From Adiantum capillus-veneris (taxonomy: Eukaryota > Streptophyta > Polypodiopsida > Polypodiales > Pteridaceae), in NCBI GenBank assembly GCA_014529385.2, contig CM043945.1, forward strand, positions 3,756,312 through 3,820,311: a DNA stretch of 64,000 nucleotides. The letters are read 5' to 3'. A program made the translations under genes and the position numbers. This document shows positions 1-11,817 of the stretch, piece by piece. Every line of letters begins with the position of its first letter. Within the stretch, counting starts at the first letter, position 1. The notes under the pieces were generated by a model. The model was not told where the DNA came from. It searched no databases and worked only from the letters and a program-made list of their open reading frames with translations.

Positions 1-299
1 AATGAAAGGCTTGAAGCATTCTTGGAAGAAGAGGAAATCAGCCGATTTCCCCGCTTATTTGAACCGAAAGTCGACTTTCGAGGTGGCAAGATCCAAGAAG
101 CGTGTTTGATTCGAGGATAACCCAGTTTTTTCTTTGTCTTCAGAGAGTTCTAATAGTTCATCGTCCTCTAGTTCCAGTGGGGATAAGAAAAGCTGAAAGA
201 AGCCGAGAAATAGAAAGAAAAGCAAATTTTTGTAAAAGTCTAAAAGGCATGAGAGGCCATCTAGCAGATCAAAGAGGGAGAGCTCGTTCTCTTCCAACA
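1..299. other. Unassigned left edge, probably retroelement
   Basis: Serine- and lysine-rich short frames occur here, and there is no recognisable domain. It probably belongs to the degenerate gag region that follows, because the charged low-complexity coding style is the same, but I see no motif that proves it. Confidence 0.3.
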
Positions 300-934
300 G
301 TCAACAGATGAGCAAGAAGACCAAGGAGTTCAAGGAAGGGGGTCAAGCTGCAAAGTTTGAGGCGTTTTCACACTACCAAGACACCCATCGAGGTCGTTGA
401 GTTTATACGACAGTTTGACGTCGCCTTCTGTGGAGGTCGGTTCACAGAACACTACAAGGTGCAAAGATAGGCATCTTGCTTGAAAGGAAATGCACAAACA
501 AGGTGGTCTACTCTGTTGTTGCACAGAGAAGCACTTGCGATATGGAAAAATTTCACATCAACTTAGATATCATACGAATATAAAAGAGATTTCATCATGG
601 CTTGGCATCATTTGAGAATGATATAAGAAAGATACACTGGATGACTACTACCAGAGGTTTTGAGATATTTATTTGCCAGTGTCTTCATTTCGGAAGATTA
701 ATTTGAGGGACCAGATTGAGTAGTTTTGTTGTGGTTTGCCAAAAGAGATTCGAGAGTATTGTCTAGAACGGAAGTCTAATTCTATTCAGAGACTTATTAG
801 ACATGCTAAGCAAGGATTTAAAATACATGTCGGCTCATTGACTTATCCTACAGACGAGATAGTATCCATCTCAATAGGGCAAGAGTCTACCAGTGAAGAG
901 AATAAATCGGGGGAACCGGATGACAGCTCATCAC

Positions 935-1280
935 CAACGTAACCGCTAAACACATTTCAGCAGGCCTGAAACGCGAAACGGGTGAAATGTTTCACCTGCA
1001 AGGTGAAACGTCTGAAGTGAAACGCCTACAAAAAAATTCCCTTTAGAGAATTTTGCCATTTAAAAGTTATTTATTTATTATGTATATGCTATTTCAAGGT
1101 TGACATAGCATGTGTCTCTACTCAATGCACTATGAACACCTATTTTGTCTATACATAACTCTACATATACAGAAAATTGGCGTTTCGGTCATACGTTTCA
1201 GTGATGCCTTAGCCTAGGGTGAAACGTTTCGGGATGAAACGCCAAGTTTCGGGGGTGAAACGTTTCGCGGTTACGCTGCC
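935..1280. mobile_element. MITE-like element rich in GAAACGTTTC
   Basis: A non-coding block of about 346 bp is inserted in the gag tail. Its ends are inverted copies: CGTAACCGC at 938-946 and GCGGTTACG at 1267-1275. The similarity continues imperfectly inward for about 25 bp (left CGCTAAACACATTTCA, right complement CGCGAAACGTTTCA). CATCAC occurs immediately outside both ends (929-934 and 1281-1286), a candidate 6-bp target duplication. Inside, GTGAAACGTTTCG-like palindromic words cluster at both ends (about 965-1030 and 1185-1270) around an AT-rich middle. The acidic gag frame has similar sequence on both sides. The superfamily is unknown. Confidence 0.6.
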
Positions 1281-1333
1281 CATCACAGGATCCTGGAGCA
1301 GTACGGAATAAGAATGTAGCGCATCCGAGAGTT

Positions 1334-1454
1334 CTAACGAACTAAGGGAACCAGATGCAAGTTCATCAGAGGATTCCAAAGAAGAACAGGGATCGTTAGA
1401 ACTAAGGGAACCAAATGCAAGTTCATCAAAGGATTCCAAAGAAGAACACGGATC
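1334..1454 (+). repeat. 60-bp tandem duplication in gag tail
   Basis: Two near-identical copies with an exact period of 60 bp (ACTAAGGGAACC starts at 1341 and again at 1401) encode an acidic Ser-rich repeat in the plus frame (SSSEDSKEE then SSSKDSKEE). A third, more diverged start (GAACCGGATGACAGCTCATC) lies near 912-932, before the inserted MITE. Confidence 0.8.
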
Positions 1455-1560
1455 AGATGATAGTGCATCTCAAGCTTCCCCGACGATTCAGACTGACGTG
1501 CCTGAGGACAAGGGAGGCTAGCGAGGCTATCCACACGTCCCAAGGCACAAGGAAAGAAAG

Positions 1561-2720
1561 GAAAGGGAATGAGCTGGTAGATTAGAGAATTCCACGGATC
1601 AAGCTTGAGATGCCAAGGACAGGGAGGCCAACAGGACTACCAATAGGTCACAGGGAACGAGAAAAGAACAGAAAGGTAAGCTAGGTCCATCGAATAATTT
1701 GGTTGAGGGTACTTTTTGGCCCTCGATGGAAAGTAGATGGAGGAGGAGAACCTCACAAATTCTCTTCAAAAAGAGTTGTACCTTGAAGCTTTTGGGTTAT
1801 TAGCAGTGTCTATGCCAAAAGTTACCGATAAATCAACAGGTTGAATCTGGTGCGGTGCGGACTGCAGAAGAGGGGAGCCACTCCACTCCTTTTTCACAAA
1901 TTGCCTAGATTGAATAAAGTCACTAATTTCTTTTGAAATTTTAGGGTATTGATAGGATGACAGTATTTTGCAGAATGACTTTATGAACAGATGTGCATTG
2001 AATTAAAAAATTCCTTAATTGAATTGAAAACGTGCGATCTTTCATGTGTGTATCGTTAGAGACATGTAGAGAAAGATGAAATGTCTGCAGCATTTTGTAT
2101 GATGAATGATTTCAACTTTAAGGCATCTAGACATCTGTTAGAGATTAGCGCGAGTTGAATGCGATGGCTAAGTGAATGAAATCTGAACGTGAATTGAATG
2201 AGATTCTAGTGCATCAAGATGTCTGTCTAGATGAGATGACTAGATACTGTTGTGAGTACATCAAGAGTTCCGGAAGGATGAGATGGCTGCATTGTGATCT
2301 AGGTGCATCAAGTGTTCTGGACGGAACGGGATGGCTAGATTGAATGATTGAGAACACGGTGAACTAAGTGTGTGATTTTGTGGACTGCGTATGGATGTAA
2401 TGTGTTGCGAGGATAGTCATGGTCATGGTTTGCTTGATTGAAATGTGATATGAATCTGATAGTAACAAGATTTAGTAGATCAAGACATCTGTGAAAAGAT
2501 CAACGTGGTCTCGATGTGATTGCTAAATGGTTAAGATGATCGGGATTTGTATGTCAGACCCTCGACAAAAATGTAATGTGATCAGTGATTGATGTCTTGG
2601 TAGAAGTGCTAGATTGGTGAAGTCTCGTGCATGAGTACATAGAGTCGGTGACTACTGAAGAAAGTTTCTATCCTTTGGTTGTTTTTGCAAGTGTAATCGA
2701 GGGGGATTCCAATTCTTTCA
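1561..2720. other. Gypsy internal remnant without domains
   Basis: No open frame of note and no protease, reverse transcriptase, RNase H or integrase motif could be read. Loosely repeated words of the type GTGCATCAAG and GATGGCTAGAT occur at 2150-2340. The final bases before the purine tract may be the extreme end of pol, but this is a guess. Confidence 0.4.
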
Positions 2721-2731
2721 AGAGGGGGGAA
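2721..2731 (+). other. Polypurine tract
   Basis: AGAGGGGGGAA lies directly before a TGTCAC LTR start. This is the plus-strand primer site expected just upstream of a 3' LTR, and it fixes the element's orientation as plus. Confidence 0.7.
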
Positions 2732-3377
2732 TGTCACAAAGTGATGACGTGGCATGACCAACTGGAAGAGAAATGGCCGAGTGGACAAGAGAAACTGCGC
2801 TAACCAACTTAAAAAACTTTTGAGCATCGACCGAGGAGCCAAAACCTAAAAATCCCAAAGATTGATGTCTGAGGCTGATCTCCATAAAATGCGCTTACAT
2901 GCTGACGTGGTAGTCCGTATGGACGATGATGTGGCACAACTGTACGGATTTTCCCCAAATTGAGTTGGTGTTGCCACGCGGCACGCTGTACGGATTTTCG
3001 CAAATTACATTGGCTTCTTTTGGCTGATTTTAGCGCTAGCTTTTTGGAGCAGAGGCTTTTGGGGAAGTGCTTTTGGGGCTCTGCTTTTAGGCAACCCCTT
3101 GTACTATTTATAAGGAGCCATTGGGGCCTCACTCTGAGAGCATCTGGACGCAAAGTTTGAGAACAGAGGACCCTTGGGGAGTTGTACTTTTGCAAGCATA
3201 ATAATAAAGAGAAACCGAAAGGGGCACCATTCTTTGGGGCTAGTGCATCTAGGTGCGGAGCTCTACCATGCCATGTTGTCTCTCTCTCTTTCTCCTCCTA
3301 TTTAAGTTCAGTGATTTTGCAGTTTCTATTCTTGTGTTGCTATTGATTTCTCGCTTGGATTGTCCAAGCCTGTAACA
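2732..3377 (+). repeat. 3' LTR of gypsy-like retrotransposon
   Basis: About 646 bp, beginning TGTCAC after the polypurine tract and ending CCTGTAACA, so it has TG..CA ends. A TATA-like CTATTTATAA lies at 3104-3113 and an AATAAA at 3203-3208, consistent with an LTR promoter and polyadenylation region in the right order. The right boundary is inferred from the TG/CA rule only, since no second LTR is in the window to align. Confidence 0.6.
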
Positions 3378-4639
3378 CTTCCGCACAGGAAGCCATAGTT
3401 ATATAGGGAATGGTCATTTTCAAGTCGTTGTTCCCCGTTCCCATTCTAGCTTCCCATTTCGTGTTTCAAACCGCAAGAGGGAATGGCATTCCATCCCAGT
3501 TGCCGTTCTTTGTTCCCTCTTCCAATTTTCCATTCCGGGTAACTACGCAGAAAGCTCCATTTGAGATTGCTTAGGGTGAAAAGAAAAATTTCACCAATTT
3601 TGTGCATCAAAGACAATCTTTTGAGGATCCTTAAAGGTCTCAAGAAATGCAAGAAAAGCCAACAGATAAACATCGACCAGCTTTGGAGCTTAAGGAAGTG
3701 GTTTGGGGATTCTTCTCGGGTGAGAAGGCCATATTAAGAAAACTTCGAGGAAAGGATAAGTTAACCGAAGCTTAATATGCGGAATCACGAGCCTTTCTAC
3801 TTCATATAAAGGATAAACGACGCATCTTTAAGATTCATGGTCCCCACGGAACTCTTTTCGACAAGTTTAGAAGGTGAAACATTTCAAGCATTGAAACGTT
3901 TTGCTTGGTCGGGTGAACACATGCCGATTCAATAGCAACAAACTACAATTTGTTTCAATCTTTCACAAGTTTTGAGGCTTACCCAATTTTATGCAAGGAT
4001 GTTTTTGTCCCACGCTTCACTATGCTTTATCAATAGGCTGGAATGTTTCGGTCTGAAACAAACATTCCGAGCGTAAAACTGTTCTAACTTGAAATGTTTC
4101 GTGGGGACTCTGTATCAATTCAAATTACTATTGCCCCATCGTTGCAAGATACACTATGCTTTTGAAGTAAGTCTTCTTCGACCTTTTGTAGTAGAAGCGC
4201 TAGAGGATAGGGTTGCAAATGAGCAACCAGAAGTTGAGGAAAGAAGAAAATATTTTGACGAAAACCAGTGCATAATAAAAGAAAGATAATAGGCAAGGTG
4301 ATCCGGTGATACCTTAATTAGTTCCAAGAATTATCTGGCTTTGGGTGTGGAGTGGTTGGAAGGAGGTGATTTGGCATACCAATACATACATAGACAAGAA
4401 AAGCAGGCACATACAATGCAGACAAGAAAAGAAATTGTATGCAGCAAACAAACAGACACAATCAGCAAAGAAGAAAAACTGCAGACAAAATAGAAAAAAT
4501 TGTGGAGATTAGCTGCAAAAAAGGGGGACATACAAGCAGGCATAAACCGACCGGAGGAAAGAAGAAAAAAGCAGACGATACATAAAAATTACAGATATTA
4601 AATTAAAAAAAGGGGGACATAGGGGCAGGCACAAACTGA
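3378..4639. other. Intergenic or intronic repeats, unassigned
   Basis: No gene is recognisable. GAAACGTTT-like words recur at about 3870-3905 and 4040-4110, resembling the MITE at 935-1280 but without clear inverted termini. Repeated TTCCC/GGGAATGG words occur at 3410-3540. If the kinase gene at 8307-10476 is intact, this stretch is part of its intron. Confidence 0.4.
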
Positions 4640-7600
4640 CCGAAAGGGGCGTAGTGGGAGGTCAGACTCCCCTCGCAAGTGCCTCCACAAGTGCAAGGCC
4701 CTTTCGTGCTGAAATTGTTCAGAGGGATGATCAGGCAAGATACATGTGGGTAAAATTGAGGGCTGAGACAGGCAGATTCTTGTACATTGCTATATGTAAC
4801 TTTGCCCCTAGCACATCCGTGCATGCCACACCTAGAGGACAATCCCCTTTCTCGCTATCAGACGAGGACATATGAGAGTTTTCCAAAGATGGACATCATG
4901 ATTTTGGGGGACTTTAATGCCCGCACGAGAAACCATCAGACAATTTTTTATGATGATATTGAAAGAGCTAAGATACCAGTGATATGGGGCTTGATAGACA
5001 CTCACAGGATGAGGAGAAAACTGAGTACAAGAAATATCTCATGCAAATGGGGACCTCACATGGATTGGCCATACTTAATGGCCTACAGCTATTTTCCGCA
5101 TCAGATGAATTTACTTGGTTCCAACATAGGCGTGGGGCCAGCACACTGGACTATGTCATGGCACAGCTGAGCTTCATCCCCTGCATTCACGATCTCACAG
5201 TAGGACCCAGACCAATGGGTGTAGCGGTGTACCATGCTCTCTTGACATTTTGTTCTCCTTTCAGTACAGACCAGCTCAGGTGTCAAGAGGGAGGACACAT
5301 ACCCGCTATATATTTACACAAGAGACCGACTCTGTTTATATAGAGGAGATCTATGGTTGTCCATGTACAGCAGCCTGGCCAAGACTCTCGGTGGAGGAGA
5401 TCACCACTCTACTGATCGAGACATTGCATATCCACACACTCAACCTGACCAGAGACGGCATTCTAGGAGTATGCCTCCCAACAGTTGGTATGACGAGGAG
5501 TGCAGAGAGATGAGAATACAGCTTTAGAGAGATCTTCTCCTAGGGGCCATCAATCACAGACAGTCTCAGATAGCCTTTGGCGCCTTGTGCGACAAAAGAA
5601 GCGAACATTCCTAGCTCAGATGGAGTGAGACTTATACCAACTGTTCTTGAGCAGAGACTAAGGAGAGGCATGGCGTCTCTTCTGTGAGCACTCCCCTCCT
5701 CCAGTAATTACTTCCCTTGATGTGTGGGTCAATATGCAACATCCTTATATACGGTCCCTGGACAGACACCCCTTCTAGATCCTCCTAAGCCATGCCCATG
5801 TATGAGTACCTTTTTTAACACTCAGATGGTAAAGACGGCCATTGATAAGATGAAAACCAGAAGGGCAGATGATCATGATGGTCTAGTGGCAGAGCACTCT
5901 ATGCATGCTAGAGATATGATGCCAGAGGTTCTTGCGGTTTTGTTCAATCGTGTCATGTATGAGGGTCTACCTGAGAGGCAGGTGATCCTATGGAGCCTCG
6001 AAACTACAGGACTATTATGATTGGACACACATTGCCACGGTTGTATGCATCTATCCTTGCGCAGTAGTTGAGCAGATGGGCAAAGAGTAACAGCATACGG
6101 GCAGTGGGACAAGCCGGTTTCACAAGATCAAGTCTTGACCATATTTTGACACTCAGAGCCATCGTTGAGGAGGGTAGGGCACATGTGAGAGGGATTTATT
6201 ATAGCTTTGTGGAATCCCCCAAAGCATTTGACATGGTGCCCAAAGCCAGATTAATGCGCAGGAATGGTGGGACATGTATGCACTCCAATGGGGATATCTG
6301 ATTTAATTTACTATTGGAGTGAAACAAGGCTGTCCTACCCTATTTGGTATATATATAGATGAGGTTTTTGATTACATTGATAGAAAGGGTGACAGAGGTG
6401 CACAGCTGGCAGGGATATGGATTCCATTGTTGTTATATGCTAATGATATTGTCTTGACCTTTGACTCACCGGAGGATATGCAACGACATTTGGATGCACT
6501 ACATAGCTCTGTGGAGGATAGTGAACCTTGGTAAAACCAAGGTCATGGTGTTTAACACCAAACTGCAATGGATCAGAAAATCAGCACCTCCATTCACTTA
6601 TGGCCAGTAGAGTCGTAGACTATGGAGTACACAGATGCATACACTTATCTTGGGGTAGTCTTCACCGGACCAAGGTTTTCTTTGAAGAGAGCAATAGAGA
6701 CTAGACTGACCAGAGCATATGCGGCCTTGGGAGGATTGGAGAGGATGTGTTCGCAGGTTCGCATCCAAGAACCTCGAACAAAGCTCTAGCTCTTTGATAC
6801 CTTGGTAGCGTTAGCTATGCTCTATGGGCTTCACCCTCTATGGGTCAGGATGGGTGGAGAGGTATGGAGAGGCCCTTGGTAGCTATGATTTCTCGGCTGA
6901 ACAGAGCCAAGGCCTCCGTGCCACACGAGATCATTGGAGTTACCAGCCCCCCCATAGAGATAGAGGCACTTACCAGATCAGTCTCCTTTACGCACAGCTT
7001 GTGGGATACTACCAGAGACAGATATGCCAAATTGGACCTTGAGTCCTGCAAACAATTAGCTCTACAGGGGGACATATCATGCTGGTAGGCGTAGATGTCG
7101 TCATGGTTCCAGATAAATGGCTTCAATATGAACGAGTTACCTCCTTTTTAGTACCATGATGCACCATCGTTGTCTCTTACAGGGATGGAGATTACTATAC
7201 TCATTCGCCATGATCTGACCAAGTTGGACACCAAAGGACATGGATAGAGTTGACACAGGAGTTGGGCATGAAGATGGCTTTCTAGAAAGACCATCTTCTC
7301 CAACTCACAGAGGATGGGTTTGTGATTCGACCCAGCTATATGGATACACATCTATCTCATGTGTTACGGTGTGCCACTGGTCAGATACGGACATCCTCAC
7401 ACCAGATTCAGAGGGATACCAGCAGCCATCATGATATGCCACCTATGCCATACAGAGCCAGAGACGGAGATGCATTATAAATGTTAGTGTACAGTGTACT
7501 ACGAGATACGGGGTCGCTTCCACTGTCTATTCAGAGAAGGCTTCGGACCAGCCTTTCTCCAGGGTCATGATATATCAAGACCAGAGATGTCTTGGACTGT

Positions 7601-8045
7601 ATCTACTTGAGTTACACAGATACAGAGACAGTCTAATGAGGAGATCTGGGGAGAGAGAATCGTAGAGACAGACTACTCATTTCTTCACACCAGACACTGG
7701 ACAATTAGAGGAGCAGCCACCAGTGCAAAGCTCAGCTCATACTCACACTCGTGGTACTCTCATTGATCGAGCATCGGAGCTAGGGAGATCGGGACGCCCA
7801 CAACTGAGGTGAAGAGCTTCACAGCATAGATGGAGATAACAGCAGAGGATTCGAGCCATCCTAGCTCGACATCCAGAATGCATATGAGGATGGACTCATT
7901 ACCCATCATATCACCCTCTTGTATTGGGCACACACTGTATAAGTGATCACACATACCATACACATTTCCAATCAGTAGCACCTCTAGTTTCACTTTAGTA
8001 TCCCTCTTTTTTTGTCCAGTTTGTAACGGTTTGATCTCGTAGGTC
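4640..8045 (+). pseudogene. Decayed non-LTR retrotransposon (LINE)
   Basis: A LINE open reading frame is readable across all three plus frames with many frameshifts. In order: an apurinic endonuclease part with ILGDFNAR (about 4900-4925) and a segment ending LDYVMA (near 5160); reverse transcriptase with an IDKMK region (5840), VKQGCP (6319), and the catalytic box at 6436-6453; a thumb-like LGVVF segment (about 6649); and a terminal cysteine/histidine finger of the C-x2-C..H..C type (about 7430-7480). The catalytic box reads YANDIV rather than YADD, so the first catalytic aspartate is lost. It was presumably inert long ago. The 3' end near 8045 is approximate: no poly-A tail is visible. Confidence 0.75.
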
Positions 8046-8306
8046 ATTTTGGCCTTTTCGAAGCCGTTAAAATATCATTTCATTTTTCTCTCTCTTTTGC
8101 AGCAAGTAGCTCAGACTTACTTGCCACTGCCACTAAAGCATTATTAACAATCTGATTTTTGCCTTACAAGCAAAAGAGGTTTATGTTAAGTTGACTTACT
8201 CTGAAACACCTGTATGTGGAAACATAGGCAACCAATGTAAAAGTGCATATAAACATTTGATCTATGGAGCTGACTAAGCATGAGTTGCTGAGAAGTAATA
8301 CCTCAC
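8046..8306 (-). other. Intron 3 start of the kinase gene
   Basis: Sequence downstream of the exon 3 donor (GTGAGG at 8306-8301 on the minus strand). It contains no further kinase exon: the segment that normally follows EVKVLLRML in this family cannot be found here or anywhere to the left. Confidence 0.55.
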
Positions 8307-10476
8307 CTTAACTTCTGCCTTTCTCAATGTCTTTATCATGAAGCGGTCATCCTGTGTGAGGTAAAAAAGACACCCACTTTTACCAGGAGAAGGAAGCTCT
8401 CGCAATCCCTCAGTTCCACAAATAGATTGACAGTAACTAGCTCCAACGATCTTGGACATTCCGCGCAATTGCCTGCAGTATAGTAGCTAAGATGGAGATG
8501 CAAGAGCAAAAATGATTGCAAATGAAAAGTATGACCAATAAGCCAGACAGAGTTGGCAACAGGAGCCAGCTTTTCTTGACAAGAATTCGATAATAAAGCA
8601 ATTGGCTTATCTACGTAATTCATCTGGAGCTCAAAAGAAAAAACTGCTAGGATACATGATCAGGTTAAATGATTGCACAGACTACGACATTTAGACAATA
8701 CAAGGATGAGAAAATACAACTTACAGGGACTATACTACCAGAGGTTACGTAAGACACAAGTGGGAAGAATGCATACAAAGTATCTAAAGCTTGCCACAAA
8801 TTGGGAGATGAGAAAATACAACTTTCAGGGACTATACTAGGAAGAATGCATACAAAGTGCATTTGTCAATCCCTGGAAACGAGTACTAAATCTGGTCACA
8901 ATCCTATAGTGGTTGAAACTACACAGCATTATCATGTTTAAAGAACTTCAGTGCTCGAGTACTGTCTCATGCTTCAAGATGTATCACATGAAACAAACCT
9001 GAAAACGGTCGGACAATAGTCAATCCATTGAAAATCAGCTATGTCCAGGTAATCTGTACTATGTTGAGTGTTCCCTTTAGGAAGGTTGACCTTTACCATT
9101 GCTTTAGGTCCAAAATCACTAGGAGAGAGCTTCTTGCCCTGATCTTTTGATGACGCTTCTAGCACAGAGTATCTAAACATGAACCCTCCGTTTATTGAGA
9201 TTAAGCCAGAGAACAAACCCACGAAACTACTCCACAAAGAGACAATGTAAACTTGCTTAGCTTACCTGATTCCCAGCTGCAATGCTGTCACTAGATTGTA
9301 GCTTCTGTGGCTTTCATCAACCACCTGGCCAGGTTTTTCTTCATATCTTGTAGACAACATATCAAAGTCACTCTTTCTTGCAGTGATAATATCTACAGCT
9401 TGCTCTCTACAAAAGGCGCTTGATCTTCTCTTGTCCAAGGGCTTGTATGCATTGGTTGCGTCTTCAAATTTCAGCAGACTTATGGTGCTGTCCATTTTCT
9501 GAAGTCTCTCCAGTATCAAAAGGCTTTCTTGCTCTTTGTCAGGAGAAGCAGCTGCTGTGAGAGTATGAGGCTGTGCCGCTCCGTTGACGCTTGCCGACTC
9601 TTGCAACATTACTGAATTCTTCAGGTAGTCATGACAAGAGTGGCAATCTTCTTCTGCAGCCATAGCACTCTTCGAATCAGACTCACTCTGTTTTAAACTG
9701 TTGATGGGCGCGTCCCCAATGACAGAAGTCGTTTGAAAACTCATGCATGCAGCGGGCATGCTAGCATCATCTGCACTCTTTCTTCCAGGTGAGAAATACC
9801 TACCAGGCCCAACCTTCAGACCTTCCTTCCAAGTACCCATGTATACACTACCATCTGCCCATGTATAGACACCATGGCCATCTGCCAAACCATTCAGCCA
9901 TTGTCCATCATAACTATCTCCGCCTGCCCATGTGAGAACCCCTATTCCAGACATCAAACCCTTTCTCCATTCCCCACAATATTCGCTGCCATCATTCCAA
10001 AGATAGTGTCCTTGCCCTTCGGGCATGTCCCACTTCCATGAGCCCTCGTACACATCCCCAGTCACATACTTTTTTTTCCCGAAGCCATGTTTCTTATTCA
10101 GAATCCAGTTCCCATCATACACTGTCCCATCTGCACCTGTATATGTACCCAACCCATGCAGATTGCCATCCAAGACCTCACCTTTGTAGCCTGCACCAGA
10201 GGACCATAGCATTTTGCACGTACCACCTGGACACTGAAATTTTACGCAGCATTCCGAATACTGATCCGTCAAAAATTCAACATCACTTAATCTGTGATTA
10301 CCAGAGTCTTCCTTGTCAGCAGGCTCTTGCAATGCAGCAGAACCTTTCTTACTCCCGAAAGACAATGGCTGAAACAGAGCTCCTTGTTGTATTTGTAGGT
10401 AGCCACAATGGTCATCATCCTCATCATCTGCGTGGGCAACAGGCCCAGACATGCAGAAAAGGCCGCCAGGTGCCAT
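8307..10476 (-). CDS. MORN-repeat PIP 5-kinase, exons 1-3 (partial)
   Basis: Makes phosphatidylinositol 4,5-bisphosphate from PI4P at the plasma membrane (plant type-B PIP5K family). Exon 1 is 9266-10476 (ATG at 10476), exon 2 8999-9172, exon 3 8307-8472. All junctions are GT/AG and keep frame (403 codons plus 2 nt; 1+171+2 nt; 1+165 nt). Residues 97-231 hold six MORN repeats of about 23 residues (YKGEV.., YDGNW.., YEGSW.., YCGEW.., YDGQW.., YMGTW..); family members usually have seven or eight. A Ser-rich linker follows, and the lipid kinase domain starts near residue 398 with LGIRYSV and DFGPKA. Exon 3 encodes the glycine loop SPGKSG and DDRFMIKTL with the ATP-binding lysine. The rest of the catalytic domain and the activation loop are missing. 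No stop or frameshift is present, so it looks constrained. Either intron 3 exceeds 8.3 kb of transposon DNA and the gene continues beyond the window, or it is a truncated copy. Confidence 0.88.
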
Positions 10477-10700
10477 GAAGCTAGGAAGAAAGAATTCTAT
10501 CTTTCCTCAGTAATATACCATGTTACTTGAATGTCTACTGCCAGACATTTGTGCAAAGTTTGAAACAGCCAGCACGTTGTCTTGAGACCACGGTTGCCTA
10601 CCAGCTTCTCCATATTTAGCTTGATTTCGACACTGTCATATGACTCCACGCTGGGTATCAAATTAATTTCATGTCACATTGTGATCATCAAAATTATCAA

Positions 10701-10703
<3 letters not shown>

Positions 10704-10752
<49 letters not shown>
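10704..10752. repeat. (CT)n microsatellite
   Basis: About 24 uninterrupted CT units, about 230 bp upstream of the kinase ATG. It reads (GA)n on the gene strand and may lie in the 5' untranslated region. Confidence 0.9.
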
Positions 10753-10754
<2 letters not shown>

Positions 10755-10945
10755 GCGCGTTAGTGAATACGGCACAATAGCAACTTGCAAGAGGCCTCTA
10801 TCTCCCTCTGCATTAGTGAATACGGGAAGATAGCAAGAGGCCAATGCGCTAATGATTACCTAATAATTTTCATCATACCGAACCGTCCACTCTTGTCTTA
10901 AAAAATCTCTCTTTCCCCCAAAAATGAAGATACACATAAAGAAAA

Positions 10946-10953
10946 CCCCCCCC

Positions 10954-10984
<31 letters not shown>

Positions 10985-10985
10985 A
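10946..10985. repeat. Poly-C followed by (AC)n
   Basis: A run of about 25 C joined to seven AC units, then CT-rich sequence. Length is likely to be unreliable in sequencing. Confidence 0.9.
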
Positions 10986-11777
10986 CTCTCACTCTCTCTC
11001 TCACACACGCAGTGTCGCGCGCAATCAAGAAATGGGATTATGGGATACAGAAAGAGGCTAAGAGCATTGCCATTTGCAGCGGCAGGAAAGAAAAGGCTAG
11101 TCGGAACTTCCCTACACGTAGAGAGTTGCATGAAACAGTGAATGCGAAAATTCCAGCATTGAATGTGAAGGAACGTTACTAGCATGGTACTGTTAGGCTG
11201 ATATATGTACATGATGTACATTGTACCTCCCCGATTCCCGAATACCAGAGAGAAGTTGGACATTCTCATTCTGGCATTTAAGTCAACAGCGCATGCATCG
11301 AGATGACAGCCACGGGACTCAGGAGTCAGGACTCGGGACATTTCAAAGGGACTGCAGTGCACAAAAACATAGACACTCTCCCAGAGCAAATAGGGGACCC
11401 AGGGGCCAGGTATCACACAAAATACAGCTTACAACACTGCTAATCCGTTTAAACACAAAAACACAGACATAGACATAGGCACATATCATTGCACCACCCA
11501 ATATGGGTGAGCGTCCGCCCATGTAAGTCCACTCGCAGTGTGTAACATACCCACTCGCAGTGCCGTGCATGTTCCATACGCTCAGGGTCTTCAGCTGACT
11601 CTAATAACAATTTGTTTTGTTGAGCGGTGAAAAAGAAGAACAAGAAGAAGAAGAGCATTTTAACGTCGTACGAAACTTTCTCCTGGCTGCTGCTGAATGC
11701 ATGTCTTCATTAAAATGCAGGCCAGCGATTCCTTCAAAGATCAAAGTACAGAAACAACTTCACCAAATTTGCATCTC

Positions 11778-11817
11778 AACCCCTCTCTCTCTCTCTCCCT
11801 CTCTCTCTCTCTCTCTC
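11778..11817. repeat. (CT)n microsatellite
   Basis: Slightly interrupted CT tract upstream of the kinase gene. The open frames on both strands here are artefacts of the dinucleotide repeat. Confidence 0.85.

Larger units (their letters stand above)
300..1560 (+). pseudogene. Degenerate Ty3/gypsy gag region
   Basis: Conceptual translation with frame switches gives a capsid-like pattern. A stretch near 640-820 reads LDDYYQ, then an RF-rich segment, then LPVSSFRKINLRDQIE and CCGLPKEIREYC, the arrangement of retrotransposon gag (Pfam Retrotrans_gag type). The longest open piece is 736-942. It is followed by an acidic Ser/Glu/Asp-rich tail (about 890-935 and 1290-1500). The tail is interrupted by a small inverted-repeat element at 935-1280 and contains a 60-bp tandem duplication. 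Many stops and frameshifts make it non-functional. No protease or reverse transcriptase follows, so pol seems deleted before the polypurine tract at 2721. The gypsy assignment is inferred from the gag look and the 3' LTR downstream. Confidence 0.5.

Noticed and set aside
2809-3195. 128-codon minus-strand frame
   Set aside because: Sits wholly inside the LTR, opposite its promoter region, and shows no domain.
10038-10478. Plus-strand open frame of 146 codons
   Set aside because: It is the antisense shadow of exon 1 of the kinase gene, with His/Ser-rich composition and no motif.
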